Made by a program: the position numbers and the translations under genes. 64,000 nt of DNA from Parabacteroides distasonis (lineage in GTDB: Bacteria; Bacteroidota; Bacteroidia; Bacteroidales; Tannerellaceae). The stretch is taken from positions 62,001 through 126,000 of the forward strand of contig JAFBIR010000006.1 in the NCBI GenBank assembly GCA_021531385.1. Direction: 5' to 3'. Below are positions 27,140 to 36,543 of the stretch, piece after piece. The stretch's first letter is position 1. Every line of letters starts with the position of its first letter. The notes under the pieces are model-generated. The model ran no database searches, was not told where the DNA came from, and saw only the letters and a program-made list of their open reading frames with translations.

Positions 27140-28176
27140 GCTTGTATCTCCTCTCTTAACGCATCCAACAATAAATCATTCTCAGCCGCCAATCCGATAG
27201 TGATACGCAGGCATCCCGCACATTGCTGCACGCGGGTACGGTTACGCACGATGATACCTCGAGCCACTAATGCCTTATAAAGTCGATCCGCATCGCCCAC
27301 ACGAACCAACAAGAAATTCGCATCCGAAGGGAACACCTCAAAACCAAAAGGCGCCTCGCTCAAACACTTGGCCAAACGTTCCCGCTCCGCTAAGATTGCT
27401 TTGACCTCCTGACGCATCTCCTCCTCATTCTCCATCAACTCCAGAGCCTTGTTTTGCACCAACAAGCTGACATTATAGGGATATTTGATCTTATTCAGCA
27501 CCTCGATGATCGCAGGAGCGGCAAAAGCCATACCTAAACGAAACGCCGCAGCACCCCATGCCTTCGAGAAGGTCTGGAAAACAATCAAATTCGGGAATTG
27601 GCTCAACTCCGTCAAGAAACTGGGTGAAGCAGAGAAGTCGATGTAGGCCTCATCCACCACGACCAACCCCTCAAAGCTACGCAGCAGTCGATAGATCGCC
27701 TCCCGATTCAAGCTATTGCCGCTGGGGTTGTTAGGAGAGCAGAGATAGATCACCTTGGTATGCGCATCCGTAGCCGCCAACAAGGCATCAGCATCCAAGT
27801 CAAAATGCGCATCCAACGCCACCTTGCGACACTCCACGTTATTGGTTTCCGCCGCCACCTCATACATGCCGTACGAAGGAGCAATTGTCACTATATTATC
27901 GGCTTTCGGCTCACAGAAGGCCCTCATCACCAAATCTATCGCCTCATCGCTGCCATTTCCCAAGAAGATAGAGGCTTGATCCACCCCCTTCAATTGGGCG
28001 ATACGCGCCTTCACCTGTCGCTGCAAGGGATCAGGATAGCGGTTGATCGGTTCATTCCACGGATTCTCATTCGCATCCAAAAAGACAGAGGCATTCCCCT
28101 GAAACTCATTACGCGCCGATGAATACGGCTGCATACGCCAGACATTGGGTCTGACCAACTCTTCTAAACTTTTCAT
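27136..28176 (-). CDS. hisC: Histidinol-phosphate aminotransferase
   Basis: A 346-residue PLP enzyme (fold type I) converting imidazole acetol phosphate and glutamate to histidinol phosphate. The phosphate-gripping and PLP motifs are [33 protein letters not shown] and [15 protein letters not shown], where the Lys forms the Schiff base; the C-terminal [18 protein letters not shown] holds the substrate-binding Arg. Length is standard. It overlaps hisD and hisB by 4 bases each, showing tight translational coupling. Confidence 0.96.
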   Translation of the reverse strand: MKSLEELVRPNVWRMQPYSSARNEFQGNASVFLDANENPWNEPINRYPDPLQRQVKARIAQLKGVDQASIFLGNGSDEAIDLVMRAFCEPKADNIVTIAPSYGMYEVAAETNNVECRKVALDAHFDLDADALLAATDAHTKVIYLCSPNNPSGNSLNREAIYRLLRSFEGLVVVDEAYIDFSASPSFLTELSQFPNLIVFQTFSKAWGAAAFRLGMAFAAPAIIEVLNKIKYPYNVSLLVQNKALELMENEEEMRQEVKAILAERERLAKCLSEAPFGFEVFPSDANFLLVRVGDADRLYKALVARGIIVRNRTRVQQCAGCLRITIGLAAENDLLLDALREEIQA

Positions 28177-29456
28177 AAGGCATTCAATCGTACGGTTACT
28201 GCATTTCGATGTGCTTCCAAACGCTCTCCTTCCGCCATCGTGCGAATGGTCTCGCCCAACGAACGGATTCCCTCGGAGGTAATCTCCTGAAAGGTAATTT
28301 TCTTGATGAAACTATCTAAGTTCACCCCGCTATAGGCTTTCGCATAGCCATTGGTAGGCAAGGTGTGGTTCGTACCTGAGGCATAATCGCCGGCACTCTC
28401 CGGGGTATAAGGCCCCATAAAGACACTACCCGCATTCTCCACTTGTGCTGCGATAGCCGCATAATCGGCGCTCTGTAAGATCAGATGCTCCGGCGCATAA
28501 AGATTCGTGAAATCAACCACCTCTTGTTGATCACGCAATAAAACAATCCGGCTATGTGCCAACGCCTTCTCCGTGATCTCCCGGCGAGGCAAACGAGCCA
28601 ACTGCCGTTCGATCGCCTCCTTCACCGGCTCAATCAAAGCCTCATCGGTAGTGACCAATAGGGCTTGGCTATCCACTCCATGCTCAGCTTGCGACAAGAA
28701 GTCGGCTGCGATAAAGTCCGGATTAGCGGTTTGATCAGCCACGACCTCCACCTCAGAAGGGCCTGCCGGCATATCAATCGCCACCTCTTTCAAACTCACC
28801 CACTGCTTGGCCGCCGTTACATACTGGTTACCAGGTCCAAAAATCTTATAAACCTTCGGTACAGACTCCGTGCCATAGGCCATCGCCGCAATCGCCTGGA
28901 TACCTCCTGCCTTGAACAGCTTGTGCACACCGGCCACCTGTGCCGCATATAACACAGCCGGATGTACCTTACCCGTTGTCTTATCCGGTGGGGTACACAG
29001 CACAATCTCCCGACAGCCAGCGATACGTGCGGGCACCGCCAACATCAATACGGTAGAGAATAGCGGAGCCGTTCCTCCAGGAATATACAAACCCACCTTC
29101 TCTATCGGCATCGCCTTCTGCCAGCAACGTACACCCGGTGTCGTCTCCACCTCCACGCCTTGGAAACGTTGTGCCGCATGGAAACGCTCAATATTGGCTT
29201 TCGCACGCTGAATAGCCGCTTTCAACTCCTCAGGCACTGCTTGCTCTGCCTCCGCCATCTCTGCAGGAGAGACCTGCAGATCCTGTAAGACCACTTTATC
29301 AAATTGCTCCTCATACGCTTTCACGGCAGCGTCACCCTCTTGACGCACCCGTTCCAACACCGTACGTACCGTGTCAAAAAGCGTAGTGACATCCAATGCC
29401 GGCCGCTTCACCAACGCCGTCCACGCTGAGCGGGAAGGATATCTAACTATCTCCAT
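28173..29456 (-). CDS. hisD: Histidinol dehydrogenase
   Basis: A 427-residue enzyme making the last two oxidations from histidinol to histidine with NAD+ and Zn2+. The zinc/catalytic signature is clear: IDMPAGPSEVEVVADQTANPDFIAADFLSQAEHG (His ligand and Asp), then GTNHTLPTNGYAKAYSGVNLDSFIKK near the C-terminus, with YTPESAGDYASGTNH. GGTAPLFSTVLMLAVPA is the family N-terminal domain motif. It starts 25 bases after hisG. Confidence 0.97.
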   Translation of the reverse strand: MEIVRYPSRSAWTALVKRPALDVTTLFDTVRTVLERVRQEGDAAVKAYEEQFDKVVLQDLQVSPAEMAEAEQAVPEELKAAIQRAKANIERFHAAQRFQGVEVETTPGVRCWQKAMPIEKVGLYIPGGTAPLFSTVLMLAVPARIAGCREIVLCTPPDKTTGKVHPAVLYAAQVAGVHKLFKAGGIQAIAAMAYGTESVPKVYKIFGPGNQYVTAAKQWVSLKEVAIDMPAGPSEVEVVADQTANPDFIAADFLSQAEHGVDSQALLVTTDEALIEPVKEAIERQLARLPRREITEKALAHSRIVLLRDQQEVVDFTNLYAPEHLILQSADYAAIAAQVENAGSVFMGPYTPESAGDYASGTNHTLPTNGYAKAYSGVNLDSFIKKITFQEITSEGIRSLGETIRTMAEGERLEAHRNAVTVRLNAL

Positions 29457-29481
29457 ACCTTTCTACTCTTAATGTGTATCA

Positions 29482-30333
29482 TTACAAGATCATCTTCTCA
29501 ATGGGTAAGACTAAGATGCCTTCGGCACCCAACGCCTTCAGCTTACCGATAATCTCCCAGAAATGACTCTCTGCGATTACAGATTGAATAGAGACCCAAT
29601 CGCCGTTGGCCAACGGGGTCACCGTCGGGCTCTTCATACCGGGCAACAACTCGATAATCTCCGGCAAACGCTCCTTCGGGGCATTCAGCAGCACATATTT
29701 CTTACCCTCTGCCTCCTGAATAGCGGCAAAACGAAACAGCAACTCATCCAAGATGGCCTGTTTCTCCGCAGAAAGTCCCGGATGCGCAATCAGCAAAGCC
29801 TCACAAGGGAGTACGACCTCCACCTCTTTCAGCTGGTTGCTGACCAACGTACTACCGGAGCTAACAATATCAAAAATCGCATCCGCCAAGCCGATGCCCG
29901 GAGCAATCTCCACAGAGCCACTGATCACGTGGATATCCGCTTTTACCCCCTGCTCGTTGAGATAACGGTTCAAGATGCCAGGGTAAGAGGTAGCGATCGT
30001 CTTACCCTCAAACCACTGAACCCCATTATACTCCTCCTCTTTCGGAATGGCCAACGAGAGACGGCATCTACTGAAACCCAACCGCTTCACCAAGCGGGCC
30101 TTCTCCCCCTTCTCAACATACTCATTCTCTCCGACAATACCCACATCGGCCACTCCATTGGCCACAGACTCCGGAATATCATCGTCACGCAAGAATAACA
30201 CCTCAACCGGAAACCCCTTGGCTGCTAACAGCAAGATGCGTTTTCCTTTATTCAATCGGATGCCAGCCTCTTCGAGCAGCATCATGGTCTCGTCATACAG
30301 ACGTCCTTTGGATTGTACCGCAATTCTCAACAT
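29482..30333 (-). CDS. hisG: ATP phosphoribosyltransferase (long form)
   Basis: A 283-residue HisG_L, the first and committed enzyme of histidine synthesis, joining ATP and PRPP. The N-terminal catalytic domain begins LRIAVQSKGRLYDETMMLLEEAG and has the PRPP-binding loop DAIFDIVSSGSTLVSNQL. Residues about 205-283 form the ferredoxin-like regulatory domain (KSPTVTPLANGDWVSIQSVI, ...LGAEGILVLPIEKM) that binds histidine for feedback inhibition in long-form enzymes. First structural gene of hisGDCB; the region upstream contains a leader peptide and attenuator. Confidence 0.97.
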   Translation of the reverse strand: MLRIAVQSKGRLYDETMMLLEEAGIRLNKGKRILLLAAKGFPVEVLFLRDDDIPESVANGVADVGIVGENEYVEKGEKARLVKRLGFSRCRLSLAIPKEEEYNGVQWFEGKTIATSYPGILNRYLNEQGVKADIHVISGSVEIAPGIGLADAIFDIVSSGSTLVSNQLKEVEVVLPCEALLIAHPGLSAEKQAILDELLFRFAAIQEAEGKKYVLLNAPKERLPEIIELLPGMKSPTVTPLANGDWVSIQSVIAESHFWEIIGKLKALGAEGILVLPIEKMIL

Positions 30334-30428
30334 ACCTTCTATTATTAGATCTTTCTTACTCTTCTTTCTATTTTCTCCTACCTATATTATAATTAGGTAC
30401 AAACGTATGATCGAAATGGTCCTAAACG

Positions 30429-30457
30429 AAAAAAGGCTCACCGTCATTCGGCAAGCC
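30429..30457 (-). terminator. his operon attenuator terminator
   Basis: On the minus strand GGCTTGCCG (30457-30449), a 5-base loop and CGGTGAGCC (30443-30435) form a 9-bp stem with two G-U pairs, followed by six T (30434-30429). It lies between the leader peptide and hisG, 96 bases before hisG. An alternative pairing (30499-30504 with 30447-30452) uses part of the same 5' arm and would block it. Confidence 0.8.
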
Positions 30458-30504
30458 CTTTCCTATTTTTCACGAAGCATATACATACTCATCAGCCCGC
30501 CGAA

Positions 30505-30555
30505 CTATTGCCCGTCGCAATGATGATGCAAATGTAATGTCGCTGTTGTTATCAT
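30505..30555 (-). CDS. hisL: his leader peptide (MITTATLHLHHHCDGQ)
   Basis: A 16-residue frame with four His codons at positions 8, 10, 11 and 12, beginning about 12 bases after the expected transcription start and ending in TAG directly beside the antiterminator arm (30499-30504). If histidyl-tRNA is scarce the ribosome stalls on the His codons, leaving that arm free to pair with 30447-30452 and prevent the terminator. If not, the ribosome reaches the stop, covers the arm, and the terminator forms. All elements of classical attenuation are seen; function is inferred. Confidence 0.75.
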   Translation of the reverse strand: MITTATLHLHHHCDGQ

Positions 30556-30575
30556 TTCGTTTTCCAATTACGCCG

Positions 30576-30606
30576 CAAAATTACAATAATTCTTGAAACG
30601 GCCAAT
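30576..30606 (-). promoter_or_regulatory. his operon promoter
   Basis: On the minus strand ATTG (30606-30603), a 19-base spacer and TAATTTTG (30583-30576) fit TTTG-N19/21-TAnnTTTG with one mismatch. The start of transcription would fall just before the leader ATG at 30555. Confidence 0.6.
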
Positions 30607-30636
30607 TAAAAAAGAAAAATATCACTCCATTCTAAC

Positions 30637-31545
30637 TTATCCTCCCACTACAGCAGTTATGCCATACGCTTGAAACTGGGCCATACAACGGGCAAGTGTC
30701 TCCGCTGAGGGAACAGCCATCGACAAATGGTTAGGATTATAAATGGATCCTCGCTTCTCATGCTTTCCTTTTCCAATGTCATGATAGGGCAACAGATTGA
30801 CCACTTTCCGTTCCCACGGGAGAGCAGCTAAAAAGGCTGCTGAACGGGCGATGTTCTCCTCATCCGCATTGACACCCTCAATCAAGGGAATACGAATCCA
30901 GAAGGCCATACCTGCTTCCGCAATCATGCGCAAGTTAGCCAGAATCGGTTCATTAGGTACACCGGTATAGACTTGATGCTTGGCGGAATCCATGTGCTTC
31001 AGATCCACCAAAAAGAGCTCACAACGAGACATGATACGCCTAACGACTGCCTCCGAAGCGAAGAGGGTCGTATCAACCGCCCGATGAATGCCCAATGCTC
31101 CACAACGATCCAGCATCTCCGCTAAATCATCCGGATGCATCAGTGGCTCACCCCCACAGAAAGTTACACCCCCACCCGACTCATCCATGAAGAGCATCTC
31201 TTTCTCGATCTCCCGCATAGCCTCATCGAAGGTATAGTCTTTCCCTGAAATCTCCATCGCCATCGCCGGACAGACAGCCGCACAACGTCCGCAAACCACG
31301 CAACGAGCCTTATCGGTCACGATTCCCTGCTCTTCTGTCCAACGCAAGGCTTGATGCGGACAGGCCTGTACACAAGCCTGACAGCCCATACACTTCTTGC
31401 GGGTGTAAAGTTTCTCCGACTGCGGGGAACCACCCTCCGGATTATGACACCACACACAAGAGAGCGGGCATCCTTTCATAAACAACGTAATCCGGATGCC
31501 CGGCCCATCATTGATCGCATAGCGTTTGATATCAAACAGCCGCAT
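30637..31545 (-). CDS. Glycyl-radical enzyme activating protein (radical SAM)
   Basis: A 302-residue activase that uses SAM to make the glycyl radical on its partner. The radical SAM cluster motif is C26-x3-C30-x2-C33 in GCPLSCVWCHNPEGG. An inserted two-cluster ferredoxin domain (about 50-105) has CMGCQACVQACP and CVVCGRCAAVCP, as in activases of HypD, CutC and related glycyl radical dehydratases but not in PflA. GGVTFCGGEPLMHP is the SAM-binding GGE motif. It is 3 bases after the glycyl radical enzyme gene, so the two are a pair. Confidence 0.93.
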   Translation of the reverse strand: MRLFDIKRYAINDGPGIRITLFMKGCPLSCVWCHNPEGGSPQSEKLYTRKKCMGCQACVQACPHQALRWTEEQGIVTDKARCVVCGRCAAVCPAMAMEISGKDYTFDEAMREIEKEMLFMDESGGGVTFCGGEPLMHPDDLAEMLDRCGALGIHRAVDTTLFASEAVVRRIMSRCELFLVDLKHMDSAKHQVYTGVPNEPILANLRMIAEAGMAFWIRIPLIEGVNADEENIARSAAFLAALPWERKVVNLLPYHDIGKGKHEKRGSIYNPNHLSMAVPSAETLARCMAQFQAYGITAVVGG

Positions 31546-31548
31546 ACT

Positions 31549-33993
31549 TTAGAAACACTCCTGCTCAGTACGAGCGATCACGTCTGCCTGCAAGTCAGCA
31601 TTCATGTCATTGAAATAGTCACTGTAACCAGCTACACGCACCAACAGGTCACGATACTCCTCCGGACAACGTTGCGCCGCATGCAAGGTTTCCGTATCCA
31701 CCATGTTGAATTGGATGTGGTGACCTCCTAACGCAAAATAACTACGAATCAACGAAGCCAGCTTTGCGATGTCCTCATCCCGCTTTAACAAGCTCGGCAT
31801 AAAACGCTGATTGAGCAACGTACCGCCACTCTTTGTTTGATCCAACTTACCCAACGACTTGATTACCGCAGAGGGTCCGTGGGTATCTGCGCCATGCGAC
31901 GGAGAGGTACCATCCGAGATGGCTCTACCGGCCAAACGTCCGTTGGGTGTAGCGCCCATAATCTTTCCGAAATAGACGTGACAAGTGGTGGAAAGCATAT
32001 TCAAGTGGAAACACTCTCCCTTGGTGTTTGGCTTGCCTTCGATCGCCTCATACAGATCATCGAACACCTTTACTGCGATCTCATCCGCATAATCATCGTC
32101 ATTACCAAAGAACGGTGTACGGTTAAGAATCAATTGGCGCATCGGCTCATGACCGACAAAATTATCCTTCATAGCCTTCAGCAGGGCATCCATCGTAAAA
32201 TGTTTCTCCTCGAATACATGCTTACGCAACACCGAGAGACTATCGGTGATCGTACCTAAGCCTGTACATTGAATATAAGTAGTGTTGTATCGTGGTCCGC
32301 AGTTATAATAGTCTTTTCCTTTTGCAATGCAATCATCAATAAATAGGGAGAGGAAGGTAGCCGGAGCATACTTCGCAAACATCCGGTCAATATAGTTGCT
32401 GACACGCACCTTCATATCCACAAAATAGTGTATCTGCTTCAAGAAGGCGGCATACAGCTCCTCATAGTTTTGGAACAGACGGGGATCACCCGTATGCAAA
32501 CCAACCTGTCTTCCGGAAACAGGATCCAAGCCATCGTGCAATGTGACCTCTAACACCTTCGGCACATTCAAATAACCGGTCAAGACATAGGCCTCTTTAC
32601 CAAACGCACCCACCTCAATACAGCCACTACAACCACCCTCACGGGCATCGCGCAAAGACTTTCCTTGACGCATCAGCTCCTCTACATAGACATCCGGATT
32701 GAACACCGAGGGATAGCCATGTCCTTGCCGAATCACCTTACAGCCAGCTCGCAAGAAGCGTTCTGGTGTACGTACGCTAACATGAATCGCACTACCTGGT
32801 TGCAACAGGTGCAACTCCTCGATCGTCTCCAACATAATGTAAGAAACCTCACTCACACCATCGCTTCCGTCAGCCTTGATACCTCCGATATTTAGGTTTG
32901 TAAAGTCGTTGTAAGTGCCACTCTCCTTCGCCGTGATACCCACCTTTGGAGGTGCGGTATGGTTGTTCACCTTGATAAAGAAGCAAGACATCAACTCTTT
33001 CGCCTCGTCACGAGTCAAAGTCCCCGCCGCAATTTCCCGCTCATAGAAGGGAGCTAAGTGCTGATCGAAATGGCCAGGATTCATCGCATCCCATCCATTC
33101 AGCTCAGTAATAGTACCTAAATGAATGAACCAATACATCTGGATCGCCTCCCAATAGGTACGTGGCGCATGAGCCGGCACCCAACGGCACACCTCAGCGA
33201 TCTTCAACAGCTCCGCCTTTCGCTTGGGATCAGTCTCAGTCAGCGACATCTCATCCGCTAAATCAGCATGGCGCTCAGCAAACAGGATGGCGGCATCACA
33301 AGAGATAGACATTGCCTTCAGCTCCTCCTGTTTATCAGTAGCCTCCGGATCATTCATGAAGTCCAATGAAGACAACTCTTTGGCGATACGCTCTTTCAAA
33401 TCAAGCAAGCCATATTGATAAATCTTGCCATCCAAAGCAGTATGCCCCGGCGCACGTTGTTCCATGAACTCGGTGAACATGCCTAACTCATAGGCCTCTT
33501 TCCAATCTTGCGGCACATGGTTAAAGATACGCTCCCGCTGAGTACGTCCCTGCCAATAGGGAATCACCTCACGTGCATAGGTTTCAATATCTTCCTCGCT
33601 AATCGTGTAACGTTGTAACTCGCGCGTATTCAATACGTGTAAATCCTCAACACTATGGCAAGTCAGTTCCGGGAAGGTAGGAACAGCCTTAGGTTTAGGG
33701 CCACGCTCACCCACGATTAACTCATCCGCTCCGATATAAATAGTCTTTTGCTTGCAAATCTCCAAGAAATTGAGTGCACGCAACACCGGGATTGGATATT
33801 TTCCCTCATTCTCCTGATAAAAACGAGTCTCGATCAGCGCACGCTCGATCGAAAGAGAGGGTTCCGCCTCAAACGACTGTTGACGAAGCCGTTTAATACG
33901 GGCATTCATACCATAATTGTTCGCCGCATGAGAGGGGGCGAAATCCGTCGCATATCGCAAAACGGAAAGTTTATTTTCTGATTGCATAATCAT
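31549..33993 (-). CDS. hypD: Glycyl radical enzyme, trans-4-hydroxy-L-proline dehydratase type
   Basis: An 814-residue glycyl radical enzyme. The C-terminal radical loop RVAGYSDYF places the radical on Gly789; the thiyl Cys458 and catalytic Glu460 are in GGCSGCIEVGAFGKEAYVLTGYL, the C-x-E arrangement of dehydratases rather than pyruvate formate-lyase (which has C-C). Overall it resembles clostridial HypD closely in blocks such as MFTEFMEQRAPGHT, PAPPKVGIT-like text and NGRL...GDTNGP-like text, so dehydration of hydroxyproline to pyrroline-5-carboxylate is the best call. Substrate pocket changes (Ser to Gly in KESGTYNDF) leave room for another substrate. ATG at 33987 is an alternative start. 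No proC is adjacent. Confidence 0.75.
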   Translation of the reverse strand: MIMQSENKLSVLRYATDFAPSHAANNYGMNARIKRLRQQSFEAEPSLSIERALIETRFYQENEGKYPIPVLRALNFLEICKQKTIYIGADELIVGERGPKPKAVPTFPELTCHSVEDLHVLNTRELQRYTISEEDIETYAREVIPYWQGRTQRERIFNHVPQDWKEAYELGMFTEFMEQRAPGHTALDGKIYQYGLLDLKERIAKELSSLDFMNDPEATDKQEELKAMSISCDAAILFAERHADLADEMSLTETDPKRKAELLKIAEVCRWVPAHAPRTYWEAIQMYWFIHLGTITELNGWDAMNPGHFDQHLAPFYEREIAAGTLTRDEAKELMSCFFIKVNNHTAPPKVGITAKESGTYNDFTNLNIGGIKADGSDGVSEVSYIMLETIEELHLLQPGSAIHVSVRTPERFLRAGCKVIRQGHGYPSVFNPDVYVEELMRQGKSLRDAREGGCSGCIEVGAFGKEAYVLTGYLNVPKVLEVTLHDGLDPVSGRQVGLHTGDPRLFQNYEELYAAFLKQIHYFVDMKVRVSNYIDRMFAKYAPATFLSLFIDDCIAKGKDYYNCGPRYNTTYIQCTGLGTITDSLSVLRKHVFEEKHFTMDALLKAMKDNFVGHEPMRQLILNRTPFFGNDDDYADEIAVKVFDDLYEAIEGKPNTKGECFHLNMLSTTCHVYFGKIMGATPNGRLAGRAISDGTSPSHGADTHGPSAVIKSLGKLDQTKSGGTLLNQRFMPSLLKRDEDIAKLASLIRSYFALGGHHIQFNMVDTETLHAAQRCPEEYRDLLVRVAGYSDYFNDMNADLQADVIARTEQECF

Positions 33994-34214
33994 GTATTTA
34001 AAAGATGAAAACTATGTGTTGATAAGCCGAACACCTACGTACAGGCATTCGGAGTCTGGTCAGATGTCACTAACGACATACCGACCTGGCATACAATATC
34101 AAACAACTGAATAGTTTGCGATAACTTTTCAAATACATATCTCTACGCTTACCCTGGAAAAAGGAGAGGCAATGGATCGTTCATACCCCTCCCTCTTGCC
34201 TATCCCAGCTATCT
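33994..34214. other. Intergenic gap with no recognised feature
   Basis: About 220 AT-rich bases between the glycyl radical enzyme and tdh. On the minus strand a weak G-rich/C-rich pairing followed by five T (around 34160) might terminate tdh transcription. I see no gene. Confidence 0.4.
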
Positions 34215-35168
34215 TTATTTAATCAATTTATCTTTTAACTTCGCCAACATGTCACGGGTCATCGCATCCAAATCATATTCTGGCTTCCATCCCCACTCCT
34301 CACGGGCACACGTATCGTCCAAAGAGTTCGGCCAAGATTCAGCAATAGCTTGACGCAGTGGATCCACCTTGTATTCCATACGGAAACCAGGTACATATTT
34401 CTGGATCTTATGACAGATGATCTCCGGATCAAAGCTCATGGAAGCGATATTGAAAGAGTTACGATGGATGAACTTGGAAGAATCAGCCTCCATAATCTCG
34501 ATCGCTGCACGCAAGCCATCCGGCATATACATCATATCCATGAAAGTACCTGCCGCAATCGGACACTCGAATGTCTCCCCTTTCACCGCTGAATAGTAAA
34601 TATCCACCGCATAATCAGTCGTACCACCTCCCGGAGGCGTTACATAAGAGATCAAACCGGGGAAGCGAACCGAACGAGTATCCACACCAAAACGGATAAA
34701 ATAATAATCGCTCAGCAACTCGCCAGACACTTTAGTCACACCATACATGGTACGAGGATTGCGAATCGTATCCTGCGGTGTCTTATCTTTCGGAGTGTTA
34801 TTGCCAAATACACCTATCGAACTGGGCGTAAACACCGCACAGTGCATCTCTCTGGCCACCTCCAACACATTGAACAGACCACCCATGCCGATTTTCCAAG
34901 CTAATTGGGGTTTTGTCTCCGCCACGGCAGAAAGTAAAGCAGCTAAATTATAGATCGTATCGATCTTATACTTCGAGACAGTTTCCGCAATCTGCTGCTC
35001 GTTGGTAATGTCCACCAAAGCCGCCGGTCCAGACTCTAACAATTCACCTTTAGGTTCTGCTCCCGAAATATAGCCAGCCACTATATTACCACTATAAATA
35101 CTTCTCAATTTCATGGTTAACTCCGAACCGATCTGTCCGGTAGAACCGATCACTAATACATTCTTCAT
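34215..35168 (-). CDS. tdh: L-threonine 3-dehydrogenase, SDR/epimerase type
   Basis: A 317-residue short-chain dehydrogenase of the UDP-galactose 4-epimerase-like group. The NAD-binding motif is VLVIGSTGQIGSELT near the N-terminus; the catalytic Ser/Tyr-x3-Lys are in FTPSSIGVFG and TMYGVTKVSGELL. RFPGLISYVTPPGGGTTDYAVDIYY is characteristic of SDR-type threonine dehydrogenases. It oxidises threonine to 2-amino-3-ketobutyrate. The divergent neighbour encodes the ligase for the next step, which strongly supports the assignment over a sugar epimerase. Confidence 0.92.
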   Translation of the reverse strand: MKNVLVIGSTGQIGSELTMKLRSIYSGNIVAGYISGAEPKGELLESGPAALVDITNEQQIAETVSKYKIDTIYNLAALLSAVAETKPQLAWKIGMGGLFNVLEVAREMHCAVFTPSSIGVFGNNTPKDKTPQDTIRNPRTMYGVTKVSGELLSDYYFIRFGVDTRSVRFPGLISYVTPPGGGTTDYAVDIYYSAVKGETFECPIAAGTFMDMMYMPDGLRAAIEIMEADSSKFIHRNSFNIASMSFDPEIICHKIQKYVPGFRMEYKVDPLRQAIAESWPNSLDDTCAREEWGWKPEYDLDAMTRDMLAKLKDKLIK

Positions 35169-35201
35169 CGCATTAAATGAGATTTAAGTAGTTCTCGCTG
35201 A

Positions 35202-35209
35202 CAAAGGTA
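35202..35209 (-). promoter_or_regulatory. -7 box of the tdh promoter
   Basis: TACCTTTG on the minus strand, perfect TAnnTTTG, 34 bases before the tdh ATG. No standard -33 box. Confidence 0.55.
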
Positions 35210-35333
35210 AACTTTACTTTCGAATTTATTGCCCATTCGCTCAAAAATTTCAAAAAAAAGAACGACCTTTGTGTGTCGCTTTGCTACTTTCGCAAGCGAT
35301 CAATCGAAATAAACCAAATAAAACAGAGTATCT

Positions 35334-36524
35334 ATGTACGGTAAACTGAAGAATTTCTTGACAAATGAGCTGGAGTCCATCAAAGCGGCTGGCTTGTACA
35401 AAAACGAGCGTATCATCACAACGCCTCAGCGTGCTGACATCAAAGTAAACGCCGGTGCGGATGTACTCAACTTCTGCGCAAACAACTATTTGGGTCTATC
35501 TGATAATTCTCGCCTGATCCAGGCAGCGAAAGAGGCTATGGACACCCACGGCTATGGCATGTCGTCTGTTCGTTTCATCTGCGGCACACAAGACCTGCAC
35601 AAGCAATTGGAGGCAGCTATCTCCGACTATTTCCATACGGAGGACACGATTCTCTACGCCGCCTGCTTTGATGCCAATGGCGGTCTTTTTGAGCCATTGT
35701 TCGGTGAAGAGGACGCAATCATCTCCGATGCGCTGAACCATGCCTCTATCATCGACGGTGTACGCCTTTGCAAGGCGAAACGATATCGCTATGCCAATGC
35801 GGATATGGCCGACTTGGAGCGTTGCCTGCAAGAAGCGCAAGCACAACGCCACCGCATCATCGCTACAGACGGTGTCTTCTCAATGGATGGCAACGTAGCA
35901 CCGATGGATAAGATCTGTGAGTTAGCTGAGAAATATGATGCCTTAGTTATGGTGGATGAGTCTCACTCCGCCGGTGTTGTGGGCCCGACAGGACATGGTG
36001 TAGCTGAGCAATTCGGTGTCTATGGAAGAGTAGATGTCTTTACGGGTACATTAGGTAAATCATTTGGTGGTGCCATGGGTGGTTTTACTACCGGTCGGAA
36101 AGAGATTATCGACATGTTGCGTCAGCGTTCACGTCCTTATCTATTCTCTAATTCTGTCGCTCCCGCTATCGTAGGTGCCAGCTTAGAGATGTTCAAGATG
36201 TTGAAAGAAAGCAACACCCTGCACACCAAACTGATGCAGAATGTCACTTACTTCCGTGAGAAAATGTTAGCAGCCGGTTTTGACATCAAACCAACGCAAT
36301 CTGCTATTTGCGCTGTGATGTTGTATGACGCTAAGCTCTCACAAGACTTCGCCGCTAAAATGCAAGAAGAGGGTATCTACGTGACTGGCTTCTACTATCC
36401 AGTAGTTCCGAAGGGACAGGCGCGTATCCGCGTGCAACTCTCAGCCGGTCATGAGACCGCTCACCTCGACAAAGCGATTGCCGCTTTCATCAAGGTAGGT
36501 AAAGAATTGGGCGTTATTAAGTAA
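35334..36524 (+). CDS. kbl: 2-amino-3-ketobutyrate CoA ligase (glycine C-acetyltransferase)
   Basis: A 396-residue alpha-oxoamine synthase. PLP-binding features are NFCANNYLGL, DGVFSMDGNVAPMD, MVDESHSAG (Asp to pyridine N) and TLGKSFGGAMGGF with the Schiff-base Lys. The length and the N-terminus (YGKLKNFLTNELESIKAAGLYK) match Kbl. It cleaves 2-amino-3-ketobutyrate with CoA to glycine and acetyl-CoA, completing threonine degradation started by the divergent tdh. 165 bases separate the two start codons, enough for a shared regulatory region. Confidence 0.95.
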   Translation: MYGKLKNFLTNELESIKAAGLYKNERIITTPQRADIKVNAGADVLNFCANNYLGLSDNSRLIQAAKEAMDTHGYGMSSVRFICGTQDLHKQLEAAISDYFHTEDTILYAACFDANGGLFEPLFGEEDAIISDALNHASIIDGVRLCKAKRYRYANADMADLERCLQEAQAQRHRIIATDGVFSMDGNVAPMDKICELAEKYDALVMVDESHSAGVVGPTGHGVAEQFGVYGRVDVFTGTLGKSFGGAMGGFTTGRKEIIDMLRQRSRPYLFSNSVAPAIVGASLEMFKMLKESNTLHTKLMQNVTYFREKMLAAGFDIKPTQSAICAVMLYDAKLSQDFAAKMQEEGIYVTGFYYPVVPKGQARIRVQLSAGHETAHLDKAIAAFIKVGKELGVIK

Positions 36525-36543
36525 TAAGTACCAAATCACTTAT

